A DNA stretch of 64,000 nucleotides from Paramecium tetraurelia. Taxonomy: Eukaryota; Ciliophora; Oligohymenophorea; Peniculida; Parameciidae. The notes beneath the pieces were generated by a model. The model worked only from the letters and a program-made list of their open reading frames with translations. It was not told where the DNA came from and did not search any database. The number at the start of each line of letters is the position of its first letter. Position 1 is the stretch's first letter. Where the stretch lies: the NCBI RefSeq assembly GCF_000165425.1, contig NW_001799144.1, forward strand, positions 376,386 through 440,385. Reading direction: 5' to 3'. Below are positions 11,220 through 22,758 of the stretch, one piece after another. The translations under genes were made by a program, and so were the position numbers.

Positions 11220-13785
11220 ATGGTAAATTTTTCAGTTGATCAAATCAGAGAGATCATGGACAAATAAGACAACATCAGAAACATGTCAGTCATTGCTCAC
11301 GTCGATCATGGTAAATCCACACTTACAGACTCATTGTTATGCAAAGCTGGTATCATTGCTTCCAAAGTTGCTGGTGATGCAAGAGCCACAGATACCAGAG
11401 AAGATGAAAAGGAAAGAGGTATTACAATCAAGTCCACTGGTGTTTCTCTTTATTATGAATATGACATTTATGACAATAAGACCTTAGAAAAGTTTTTGAT
11501 CAACTTGATCGATTCCCCAGGACATGTTGATTTCAGTTCTGAAGTCACAGCTGCCTTAAGAGTTACAGACGGTGCTTTAGTCGTCGTTGATTGTGTTGAA
11601 GGAGTTTGTGTCTAAACCGAAACAGTGTTGAGACAAGCTATGTAAGAGAAAATCAAGCCAGTTGTCATGGTTAACAAAATCGATAGAGCTATCTTGGAAT
11701 TGAAACATGATGGTGAAACAATGTATTAAAACTTCGTCAGAGTCGTTGATATGGTCAATGTCATCATCAACACCTATTAATAAGAAGACATGGGTGATCT
11801 CCTTGTTCATCCAGAACTCGGATCAGTCTCATTTGGTTCAGGAAAGGAATGCTGAGTGCCTTCTCAATGCACCAGATTTGCCAGAATCTATGCCAACAAA
11901 TTCAAGGTTGAACCACTCAAATTATAAGAAAGATTGTGGGGAGACAATTACTTTGATGCTGAAGGAAAATGCTGGAGAAAAGACAACATCAGTGGATCAG
12001 GAAAAGCTATGAAGAGAGCCTTCGTCGCTTTCATCATGGACCCAATCTGCAAATTGGCTAATGCTGTTATGGAAGGAAATATGGATGTAGCTAATAAAAT
12101 GTTTGAAACTTTGGGATTGAAACTCACATAAGAAGAAGCTAAATTAGAAGGAAAGCATTTACTCAAGGCTGTTATGTCCAAATGGATCAATGCTGCTGAT
12201 ACATTACTTGAAATGATTGTGTGCCATTTACCATCACCAAGAAAGGCTTAAAAATACAGAACTTCATATTTATATGAAGGACCATAAGATGATGCTATTG
12301 CTTAATCAATGAGAGAATGCAACCCAAAGGGGTCCATTAATTATGTACGTCTCCAAGATGGTTCCAACAACTGATAGAGGAAGATTCTTTGCTTTCGGTA
12401 GAGTTTTCTCTGGTACCATTGCTACTGGATAAAAGGTCAGAATTATGGGAGCCAACTACAAAGTAGGAAAGAAGGAAGACTTATTTGAAAAAGCTATCTA
12501 AAGAACAGTTCTCATGATGGCCAGCAGAGTAGAATACATTCCAGATGTTCCATGTGGTAACACAGTCGGATTGGTCGGTGTTGATCAATATTTAATGAAG
12601 ACTGGTACCATCTCAGACCACCCAGATTGCCATTTGATCAGATCAATGAAATATTCAGTATCTCCAGTCGTCAGAGTTGCTGTCCAACCAAAGAATCCAG
12701 GAGATTTACCAAAATTGGTCGATGGATTAAAGAAATTGTCAAAATCAGATCCATTAGTGTTATGCACAACTGAAGAATCAGGATAAAACGTTGTTGCCGG
12801 ATGTGGTGAATTACACGTTGAAATCTGTTTGAATGATTTAGAAAAAGACTTTGCAGGTATTGAACTCATCAAATCTGACCCAATCGTCTCATACAAGGAA
12901 ACCGTATCTGCTACATCAAACATTGTTTGCATGTCTAAATCACCAAATAAGCACAACAGAATTTATGCTTAAGCCACACCATTACATGAAAATTTACCAG
13001 ATGCTATTGAAAAAGGATAAGTTACACCAAAAGATGAACCAAAACTCAGAGCCAAAGCACTTAATGAAGAATATGATTGGGATAAGGATGATGCACTCAG
13101 AATTTGGACCTTTGGACCAGATAACTCAGGTGCCAACATCTTGATGGATAAGACATCAGGTGTTTAATACATGAATGAATTGAGAGAATCAATGGAATCC
13201 GCTTGGTAATGGTCAACCAAGGAAGGACCACTTTGCGAAGAAAATCAAAGAGGTATCAGAGTCAACATTTTGGATTGTGTCTTACATGCTGATGCCATCC
13301 ACAGAGGAGGTGGTTAAATCATCCCAACTGCCAGAAGATTGTATTATGCATGCGAATTGACAGCTCAACCAAGATTATAAGAACCAGTCTTCTTGGCTGA
13401 AATTACTGCACCAAACGACGCTACTGGTGGTGTATATAACTGTCTCAACACCAGAAGAGGAACAGTCATTGAGGAAGAATAAGTTGCAGGAACCCCACTC
13501 TCAGTGGTATCATTATTATTCTATTTTCATAGGTTAGAGCTCATTTACCAGTCGCTGAATCTTTCGGTTTCACTGCCCATTTAAGAGGTATGACTCAAGG
13601 ACAAGCCTTCCCTCAATGCGTTTTTGATCACTGGGCCATTGTCAATGGTAACCCACTTGAAGTTGGAAGCAAAGTATTATTTTACATTAATCATTTAGGT
13701 TAATGAGTTAGTCTTATCCATCAGAAAGAGAAAGGGTATCAAAGTCTAATTGCCAGACCTTAATGAATATTTGGACAAACTCTGA
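11220..13785 (+). CDS. Translation elongation factor 2 (frame disturbed in the sequence as given)
   Basis: EF-2 is the GTPase that moves the ribosome along mRNA. The start is [17 protein letters not shown] motifs are in order: [30 protein letters not shown]. The C-terminal part has [12 protein letters not shown] around the diphthamide His and ends [11 protein letters not shown]. Two introns, 13507-13532 (26 nt) and 13674-13698 (25 nt), splice cleanly. The frame has two faults. Near 11850-11880 the expected WAFSMHQFARIY is split: TGA follows KEC, AFSMHQ lies in a shifted frame, and FARIYANKF returns to the original frame (net +3 nt). Near 12327 a run of four G gives +1 relative to [14 protein letters not shown]. 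Everything else is preserved. This is either sequence error or a very young pseudogene of a multi-copy gene. Confidence 0.9.
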
Positions 13786-14009
13786 TCTAAATATTGTATG
13801 TTAAATAAACACAAATATTCAATTTTAAATTATTATTTTATTCTTTAATAAGTCTTTAAAGATTTATCATTCACATTTGAATTTTATTTCTTTTATTATA
13901 TTTAATTCTGATTCCACTATAATAAGCAATTTAACTTAAACATCTCCAATCTAGCCATCATAAATTTGTATGAATCACAATTGTTATTATTAATATAAAT
14001 TATTAAAGT

Positions 14010-14856
14010 ATGAATTCAAGGCTTCTTAAGATATTCGAAACTGGATTCCTCGGACTCATTGGATTCACTCTGATTGCCTAACAATAGAAACGATTTTAAT
14101 GTGCTGCACCCTATTTCTCTTTTATTTCACACTCAGAATTATAATAATTTCATCTTAGATTTCCTAGTCTCTATGTGTTGGATAAATTCTAAGTTGAACA
14201 CTTATTGAGTGTGATTCGTAATCAAACTACTCATACCAAAGTAAATATGAACTCAAACCTAATTAGGACTTCAGATTGTATTCTGACAGATTGATCAGAT
14301 TGCTTATGGAAAAAGCAATATCTGAACACAGTAAGAAACTGTCCCCTCAAGAAGGATCGCAAGCATAAACTCCAGCCCAAGAGATTTAATTTGAAAACAA
14401 ATAATTTTGTGTTGTTGTGATGGTAAGATCAGGAAACGCCTTCTTAGGTGAGGCTCTCAAGGTGCTTCCAGGAGCTTCAGTTGGATTTATTTTAGTTTAA
14501 GAGCATCCATAAACTAAAGATCCTTAGTTAATTTATTGTAAATTTCCTGAAGATATAGATCAAAAATAAGTATTAATATTCTAAATTAGGTAATCCTCAC
14601 AGATGCTATGATTACTACTGGCGGAAGAATCAGTACAGCAATAAAAGCACTTCAGTCTAATGGAGTCAATCAAGAAAACATCGCTGCTGTGAACATAGTT
14701 TCATGCGAAAAAGGACTCTCAAAAGTCTTGCATTAATTCCCTAAAGTCAAAGTAATTACAGCTGGAGTTGATTACGCACTTAATACTATTCAAGATCATC
14801 GTTTCCCAGGAGTTGGAGACTTTGGAGATAGATATTTTGGAACTGTTGATCAATGA
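14010..14856 (+). CDS. Uracil phosphoribosyltransferase
   Basis: The product is 266 aa after introns 14241-14266 (26 nt) and 14570-14589 (20 nt). The enzyme makes UMP from uracil and PRPP in pyrimidine salvage. Family signatures are RLYSDRLIRLLMEKA near the start of the domain, VVVMVRSGNAFLGEALKVLPG, the PRPP loop ILTDAMITTGGR (usually LLDPMLATGG), and the C-terminal uracil-binding block GVGDFGDRYFGT. The first 30 residues include a hydrophobic stretch (FLGLIGFTLIA), which could be a membrane anchor or a targeting signal. This is unusual for a cytosolic UPRT. No uridine kinase domain is fused. The ATG at 14010 is the only one that opens the frame. Confidence 0.88.
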
Positions 14857-16350
14857 CAAATTATATGATATATAATACATTATTAGTTAATAACCCAATT
14901 ATGTTTCAATATTTATTTATAATCATGAAGATATACGCTTTAGAGCCTGATGGAATTCTTAAGTTAATCCTTTGCAGCTTTATCAAACTGAAGTATTCTT
15001 TAAAAATTTGCTTATATCTCCTTATATTTGTTATTATTCAGAGAATAGTGAAATGAAATACAATCGTCAACTTAAGTATAATTCTTGTAATTCAACTCTA
15101 TATAAATAGGTTATTCACAAACAAATTTTCTTCACATTCCAATTATTTATTTTAAGTATTATTCTGTTTTTGTATGTTAAATTATTTTTATAAGGATTGA
15201 ATTTATTAAATAATTACCCTTTCTTATAATTCCAATTTAATATTTCACTCTTAGTAAATTGTACTAAAAATTCCTATTACATCTTTAAGTAATGTAAGCT
15301 GATAAATTATTGCCAAATTTCTAAATGAAATTCGTATCATTTCTCACAATTCCTTACAGCATCATCAATGATTTTTTTTATTCTCTTTATTATATTTTAA
15401 TACCTCCACATGTCTCCAATCATTGAAAACCTATATCTATTATAATATGAATATATATTCAATATCTTATCTTTATTCTTATTAACTCTATTTCCACAAT
15501 AACAATTTCGAATAGAACAAGAAAAAAACAATAATTTTGCCTCATTTTTTTTCTTCAAAAAATTAAAATAATTACACCACATAAGTATTTAATTCTCCAA
15601 CACCATTACAGTCTACTATACACTTTCAATATCCTTTTTAATTTCTTTCTTTAAATAAATATGGTTTAAATCTTTAATATTAGTTTTATTAGTTTCATAA
15701 ATCTGTTCATTTCATATACATGTTATATTTCTAATCCTCAATTTACTACTTCCTAATTGCGATTTTTAATAATCTATGCATACAGTTAAGTATATTAGAT
15801 TTAGAAATACACATTTCCTTCTAATAAAAAATTCGTTTATTACGGTTTAAAGTCTATTTTTTAAATTATAAAATAATATGAAAGCTATTTTATATTTAAC
15901 AAATTTTTATGATTTTATTATATTAAGAATATCTGATGCTAACCTTAATAAATTTTATCAAATTCAATTGTTGAATATATATTAGATTCTTCATTAATAT
16001 TTATTTAAATCTTTTTCTCAATCCTTACCTAAATACCAAATTTAATCAGAATTTTCAAATTTTTTTTACATAAGACTTATTTAATATTAATTTGTGAAAA
16101 CTTGGCTAATATTTTCGAATCCTTCATTCAGCCTTTCTTAGAAATTCAATGTAAAATTGAAAAGTCTTTGGTAACTAGTTAATATTTATATGAAGTTTTT
16201 ATCAAATGGAATATTAAAATGGTCATTAATTGTTACAAATAAAAATAATGAAATATGTAATGAATAAATCTAAAATAATATGTATTAATAAGGCATAGTT
16301 ATAAATGCTTAACGATTGCATTTGAAAAATTAATATTAATATTCAAAAAT
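14857..16350. other. Long AT-rich stretch without a recognisable gene
   Basis: Nearly 1.5 kb lies between two plus-strand genes. Open frames here are no longer than expected by chance when only TGA is a stop, and none has a gene-like start, intron pattern or motif. It is unusually long for this gene-dense genome. It may hold the alveolin promoter, an unrecognised non-coding RNA or a gene decayed beyond recognition. Confidence 0.5.
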
Positions 16351-17228
16351 ATGAGCAATCACCCTGCCTCTTAAAGACCTCCTCAACCAGTTTAAAATGC
16401 CCCTCATTAGCCAGTTGCATATTCACCACCAAGAACATATGCTCCACCAGTGCAATTTGCTAGTCCATCATACTACCCTGTTTAATAATCAGTCGTTGCT
16501 CCTGTCTAATACGTTCCTTAACCAGTAGCAGTCCAACCCCTTGTATAACCAGTGGCAGTGCAACCAGTTGCTGTCCAACCAGCTTAATAAGTGATAAAGG
16601 GTGAAAGCAGAATTGAGTAAGAATCAAAATTCAAATATTTATAGATATATCCCATATGAGAAATCTGTTATTGAATATGAAGAGGTGAGACAAAGAATCT
16701 AAGTGCCAAGAGAGAAATACGTCACTGAATATTAAGCTGTGGAATATTAGACAGAATATATCCCCTAAGTATTTTATGATAAGGTTACCGGTATAAATAT
16801 GAAATAACAACAATAGAATATGTTCCTGTGGACAGATTTCAAGATAGAGTAGAATACTATCCAGTTGAGAGATAGGTGGTTCACTAATAATAAGTTGTTG
16901 CTCAACCCGTCGTTTAACCAGTTGTTTAATCTGTTGTGCAATAAGTTCCTTAATACGTTGCACCTGTTCCATAATATGTTGCTCCAGTCGCATAACCATA
17001 TGTTGCCTAATCATATGTTTAACCAAGCTATGTTCAACCAAGCTATGTTCCATCAAGAGTCGCCCCAGTTTACAATCATGCTCCATATTAAGGCAGACCT
17101 GTCAGTCAACCAAGAAGATTTGTACTTACATATTATTTATGTCTTAGTCTCCACCATCTAAGCCAGTATAAATTTAGAAATAACCATAAGAGAAAAAGAA
17201 GACATTTTTAGAAAATATCTTTAGTTGA
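16351..17228 (+). CDS. Alveolin-like cortical (epiplasm) protein
   Basis: The product is about 265 aa after three introns (16617-16644, 16791-16816, 17122-17147; 28, 26 and 26 nt), each needed for frame. The centre is a run of short charged repeats of the alveolin type: YVPYEKSVIEYEEV, REKYVTEYQAVEYQTEY, YVPVDRFQDRVEYYPVE. It is flanked by Pro/Val/Gln repeats (QPVAVQP on the N side; QYVAPV and SYVQPS on the C side). Alveolins form the filamentous sheet under the alveolar sacs of ciliates, apicomplexans and dinoflagellates. The flanking repeats probably assist assembly. The stop is 57 bp from the convergent WD40 gene. Confidence 0.85.
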
Positions 17229-17284
17229 TAAGTTACATATATATATATTTAAATATAAAATATATTATTTTTATTTTAATATAT

Positions 17285-19260
17285 TCAAATTAATCTCCAA
17301 ACTTTTATAGATTTATCATCACTAGTACTAACTAAAAATCCAACTTCTTCTATAAGTTCAATAGATCTAACAATATCTTAATGTCCTTCTAAACTGGCAA
17401 CCAATTGTCCACTCTACCATTCCCAAATCTTAATTGTTTTATCAAATGAAGCAGAAGCAATCAAATCTTTATCTATCATCTACAATTATACAATTAAATA
17501 CTTTAATTCTCCATACAAAACTCTTATGTGAACCCATTCTTCTCACTATCTTCTACTCGGTCACATTTATGATCAAGATTTCTCCTTTAAAATTACCAAC
17601 AGCTATTTCATTTTAAGATACTCTAGCTATTCCATTTACAAAGCAGGAATCAAACAATTACATTTTCATCTCTCCAGTCTAAATATTCAATAATCTTATA
17701 GCTTTGTCATCAGAACAACATATAACTTCTTCTTGATTCCAAGATAACAAATCATTAAAAGATGTCTTGAATTCCTTGAACACCTTTATGCATTATCCAT
17801 TCTACAAATTCCAAACTCTCACAGTTTCATCATATGAACATGACACTAACGTCCCTGGAACAGGTTGAGTTAATGAAAATATGTAATTTATATGCCCTTT
17901 CAATTCCTTAATCAATTGTGATCTCTCTAAATCCCAAATCTTAATAGTCCATTCATCTTTTTGATTTTAACCCAGCAGAAATAAGAGTTGTTGTATCTGA
18001 TAATAATAAAGAATAAACATTTCTTTCCATGATTCAAAGATTACATGAATTAATACTATCCTTCCATGGTCAATCCAATTATCTTAATATTACCTTACCA
18101 ATCTCCTGTTGCAATCACTTAAGGACTAATCTTACAAACAGCCCAAACTTAACTTTAATGCAAGTCTCTAGCATCAATAAATAATTTGGCATTTAATTAT
18201 GATGCTAAACCAGAAGCAAACCTATTTTGAAAATGAGTGGTTGTAGGTGGTACACTAGTTTTAGGTAATTGACTTGTTGTTCCAATAAAATTGGTTTGTG
18301 GGATTTAATTAAATCCACCACCAAATCCAAAACCTCCGCCACCTTAAATATTTCCTTAAGTGCCTGGAATCCTTAATCTTGGTATTTCAACACCTTCCTA
18401 ATATATTTATTCATAATAATTTTTACTTTCACATTCTTAAAATCAAAAGGAGTCTGTTTAAATGTTATTAAGCTTTGTTCTAATTGATGTAAAGTTGAGC
18501 GAATAACTTCTTCGCATTCAACAAGAGTAGTTTACAATTGTTATGGTAACAATTTAATTTCTTATGGATCTGCATTTATCAACTCCACACATGTTTGAAT
18601 GGTTTCGTCTTCAGCTTCCATTGCTAATTTATTTACTTAAGGTTATACCTCTCCCCTTCAATACTAAATCCATAATTTGTTCAATCACATTATCATCCAA
18701 TAAGAAATCAGCCAAAAATCCCTTCTTGATTACATCACCCATTCCATGCTTTGTCCAATACATAAACTAGGAATATAAATCATTTAGATGATTATCAAAA
18801 TCCATTTTTATTTTCAAGAACATTTCATCTATTTCGTTTTATAAATGATCCTTCTTAACAACCTTCAATACTTTATCAAAAAAGTCGTATTCAGCAATTG
18901 CTAATTTATCTGTCAATAGTTTAACAAACTCAGGCACTTATACCTTATGAACACATGTGTGTGCCCACAAACATCTAACATATATAATTTTATCAAATAC
19001 CCAACACATAACTTTCTTCTTTAATGAACACATTGCTATTCGATACAAAATCCTTTTAATTGTTTCATGTGTATGCCACAATCAATTCCTGTGACTTATC
19101 CCACCTATGGATGATTAATTGCTGATTTTGAAATCCCAGAAACTGCTTTAACATCACTAAAATCCACAGGGGCTTGTGAATTACCAAGAGAAAAATGAAC
19201 TGACTTAGAAAGAGCCTAAGATGATGTCGAAAGCTTATTTGCATTTGTTGGATTTAACAT
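17285..19260 (-). CDS. WD40-repeat protein with B-box-like zinc module (two apparent +1 shifts)
   Basis: The N-terminal third carries Cys/His pairs (FCIEQQCVHQRRKLCVGCLWAHTCVHK spread over an intron) like a B-box, followed by helical coiled-coil sequence. A short Gly/Phe-rich linker (GGGGFGFGGGFN) leads into seven or so WD40 repeats, for example DEWTIKIWDLER, SYDETVRVWNLQ, FDKTIKIWEW and the final DDKSIKVWRLI before TGA. Such proteins serve as binding scaffolds; the partner is unknown. Introns are 18975-19000, 18624-18648, 18398-18426 and 17480-17501. Between about 17970 and 18030 the first WD blade is in three frames. One extra A and one extra G account for it, and the total coding length agrees with +2. 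This may be sequence error. Confidence 0.8.
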
Positions 19261-20283
19261 TTAATTATTTTTATTTATGTATAACTTATAAAATATCATA
19301 TAAAATGGTATTCTAAGAGTTATTTTGCATGAGTAGAGAAAATCAAATATTTAATCACAATGTTATGCTAGCTCTTTTGTTATTTATTTTAAAATACTAT
19401 GCAATAATTATAAATTAGTAAGTTAATAATAATTATTATAATAAGAATTACTTAAGAATTTCTTATTGTAAATATTTTTTTCAGCAATACAATCTGTTAG
19501 CGACGGAGCATTAGTAATCTGGATGAAGAGACTTATAAATTCAAATCCCCCTTGAGAAACACCTACAAATGAGGATGCAAAATGTTAATTTGTAGTGGCG
19601 ATGACGTTAACAAATTTAAAAATTCTGAATTCTTTTTCCTTATGAAAAAATTCTCGACTATAGCTTAATAGGACCTCTATAGTTGAATTTATGTTTTTGT
19701 AATTAGCCATATTTTGGATATTACTTTTATATTAATTCAAGAATAATACTAAGCCTTTTTTTATCAAATATTTAAAAGACAATATTTTGGGTTATTCAGT
19801 TAAAGCAATGAATCGAAGAGATTGCATTTCCGTTGAGATGTGTGAATTTTCTATTTATGTTTGATTGTTTAAAGAAGTCGTAGATGAATGCTGTTAGGAA
19901 TTACTCAATTTAATTGATGCTCAGCAATATTGTTTTGTACTGGAAATCATAAAATGGAGGGAATAGGGACATTGACCCATTATTTAAGAAGTATATAATT
20001 AGAATTTATATGGTCTTTCTTGTTTTTTTTCTTTTAATTCATGATTATTTCCAGAAAAACAATCAGCTACTGATCATAAACTATAGAGAAGATAGATATT
20101 CCAAAAAAGATCGGGTTTGGGTCTCTTTTCAAATTAATTTGAATAGCTTTGTTTAATTATAAATCTAATTTAATTTGAATAAGATTTATTTTCCTATATT
20201 TTTATTAAACTTATATTTATAACCATATAAAATGCCATTGTAAAATGATTCAATTAAATAAGATAATTTTAGCCAATACTACA
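19261..20283. other. Mostly non-coding stretch with gene-like fragment and a hairpin
   Basis: No intact gene was found. At about 19807-20040 a plus-strand frame reads like protein (for example EVVDECCQELLNLIDAQQYCF) but is cut twice by TGA, so it may be a relic. At 19494-19615 a less AT-rich island contains an inverted repeat (see the separate entry). Confidence 0.4.
19563..19595 (+). other. Inverted repeat, possible structured RNA element
   Basis: CTACAAAT at 19563-19570 is perfectly complementary to ATTTGTAG at 19588-19595, with a 17-nt loop. It sits in an island less AT-rich than its surroundings, between two genes. No tRNA or snoRNA box set could be fitted with confidence. Confidence 0.3.
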
Positions 20284-20622
20284 ATGGGACTCATCCTTTG
20301 TCATAATATACATTCTAAAAATAAGAAACTGTCATTTGTACAGGATCACGCAGAATAATTAAATAGATAAAATTAAAGAGAACAATTAGACCTACCATAT
20401 AGACACTATATAAACAAGAGTAACTACATTGCGAGTGCTCTACCTCATGCACCATACAAATTAAATTTAAAGAGAGGTGTAATGCTAATGCAAGGAATAG
20501 GTAATCATACAAATAATACATTAGGTCACAGCTCTATAATGTAAAGAAGATTCTTAGAAAAATTAAATTTGAACAACTCTTACTTTCACTCTCAAGCATT
20601 CATAATAGTAAATCCATAATGA
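20284..20622 (+). CDS. Small hypothetical basic protein, 112 aa (uncertain)
   Basis: The frame runs ATG 20284 to TGA 20620-20622 without an intron. The C-terminal half looks like real protein: NYIASALPHAPYKLNLKRG, then GIGNHTNNTLGHSS. It is basic, with no membrane segment or known motif. A second, longer frame in another phase starts at about 20233 and is also free of TGA. I prefer the 20284 frame on composition, but the coding status of this locus is weak. Confidence 0.4.
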
Positions 20623-20703
20623 CTCCTCTATTAAATATTTATATATAGTTAGATTATTAATTAGAGACTTCATTCTGTGTTATATATATATTCTTCTTCT
20701 TGA

Positions 20704-20904
20704 CTCTTTTTAAAACTAAAAAATATTTTGTATTAACTTTTCGATCATCTAAAAATTGAGTATCATGACAATAATGAAGATTATAAATGGTCCCGAGTTC
20801 AATTTGAATTGTCAGCATTTCCAAAGGATGACGATAAGAACAAATACAGATTAAATATAGAAATACGATAATTAATTAAGTACAATGACGTATTTAACAA
20901 TTGA
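20704..20904 (+). pseudogene. Gene fragment, unknown
   Basis: An open plus-strand stretch contains a coherent acidic/aromatic block, YKWSRVQFELSAFPKDDDK followed by NKYRLNIEIRQL, ending in TGA. It has no plausible start of its own and no flanking exon was found. It resembles the last part of a larger domain. The remaining sequence up to 21247 is AT-rich and featureless. Confidence 0.35.
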
Positions 20905-21247
20905 AATAGTAGAACTAGAGTGACGATTGAAAATCAATTGAATTACAACCCAAATTAATAATGAGTTCTGGATTAATAATTATAATTGAAATATCTAAGC
21001 ATTAGGTAAATAATTAATTCCTTGAAATACAATTTTTATTTTTTGAAATTAATTGTTATATTTTATAGACATCATATTAGAAATATTAAACACCATCCCT
21101 TATGAACTAATAAAAGCAGTAAATATTATTAAAAATAATATAATTAAAGCCATATATTAAAAATCATTAACAATAAATATTATCACAAATTAAAAGTAAT
21201 TATAATATTAATATTAAATCAAAGAATATTTTTGTAAGCCTTGTTAT

Positions 21248-22249
21248 TCACTTTTACAATTTCTTTGATTCCTTTTCCTTTCTCTTTGCTATTCTTAAAT
21301 CAGTTTGGAAAACAAACGATTCATTTTTTTTTGGCGAAGCTTCAGTTTTATTGGCAGTTGACAAAAAGAATGATAAATTAATTGATTTCGAATGCTTCCT
21401 CTAAACACTTGACTATTTCACAGGCCATGGACTTATCATCGGCCTATAAGAGTACTTGGGTGTATCATTCTCCTTCTTCAGTTATTATTCATAGATCCAT
21501 TTATCCCTTTATTGATTCCACTTCAACTAATTATTGACAAATTCATCAGTATATTATGGAGTAAATTTAATATTCTATGATTTTGTGCTTAAAGGTTGAA
21601 ATGGCAGACTTGAATAATATTCTTCTACTTCTTATTATTACTACTGTTTCTACTCTTGAATTTTGTCATTTTTTGTTTATACAATAAATTTGACTCTTTC
21701 ATGAATCGGAATGTAGGAATTAGATTTCCTTGTAACACTTTACTCATTATACATTTTAGTGCTTTCTAATGTCTATGTAGCTATCCTTGCTGGATCGTTG
21801 TTTTCGTAATTACTGCTATTATCTTGTCCCATTATTGAAGTTGATTCCTTTTACATAGATTTTTCTTTATTTAGTAATAAATCACCAAATTTGCTATTTT
21901 TGGATGCTTCCATATAATTATTGATCATTTCCTAGATTTGTTGAGTCTTGTTTATTTTTGGCTTTCCTTTACTTTGTATCTATTCATTCTTCAATTGTTC
22001 CTCCTTCATTTACAAAATCTTTTTTTGTTTCTCTAGTTCATAAGATTTCTACCTGATCTGAAAATCAGAATCCATCTCTACAACTTTAGATTTTACTTAT
22101 TAAATCTCATTAAATATTTTAACAGTTGAAGTATTTAACTTTTCTAATATAGAGTCCTATTCTGATTGTAATGTAAATGATCTGAAATGAGATTTTTATT
22201 TTAAATGATCATGGTAACTCCTTTTTGCCTAAATTTTAAGTTGTTTCAT
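21248..22249 (-). CDS. Hypothetical Lys/Gln-rich protein, 333 aa
   Basis: This is a single exon with ATG at 22249-22247 and TGA at 21250-21248. The frame is free of TGA over 334 codons. The protein is hydrophilic and rich in Lys, Gln, Ser and Asn. A predicted coiled-coil segment lies at about residues 30-110 (EKLNTSTVKIFNEIQQVKSK; KQKKILQMKEEQLKNEQ), then a Gln run, then a Trp/Tyr/Pro-containing patch (YSYRPMISPWPVKQSS) and a basic tail ending RKEKESKKLQK. There is no signal peptide or membrane segment. No family was recognised; a cytoskeletal or ciliary role would fit but is not shown. Confidence 0.7.
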
Positions 22250-22758
22250 TGACAAATAACAATAAATTTTAATTATAAGACTATATTTTATATAAAATCA
22301 ATTAATAATATGTTTATTTTTATAGATATCAAATCAGAGCCAAATAATATTTTCCATTTAATTAAATAGGATATATTGATAGTAAAATAATTGATTAATA
22401 GTAATGGAGAATGTTAGCATGTCATCATAATTAATTTTTATTTTTATGACAATCTACTTATTATCAAAATATTGTCTCTAATTTATTTTGATATTAGTCA
22501 GTAATAAATGTTCTATTAGAAGAATCAGTGCAGTTTGAAATATTTCTAGTCAAATATTTCAGTATTTAAACAGTTACAATTTGATTAATCAAAAGAAAAT
22601 TAACAATAAAATATCTAAATAATGGAGGTTTAGAAGATTTAATGTTAATAATATAATAAGAATTTGACAATTCATGAAATGCTGAGAAATAATGAATTGT
22701 AAGAAACACAATTATTATTATTGGTGACTATATATCAACATTAATTTAAAACTGATAA
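22250..22758. other. Intergenic, nothing recognised
   Basis: About 500 bp of AT-rich sequence between the 5' end of one minus-strand gene and the 3' end of the next. There is no coherent frame. It presumably contains the promoter of the 333-aa protein. Confidence 0.5.

Noticed and set aside
19530-19560. tRNA gene suggested by a TTCAAATC T-loop-like string
   Set aside because: The flanking bases cannot form the T stem, and no acceptor, D or anticodon stems fit.
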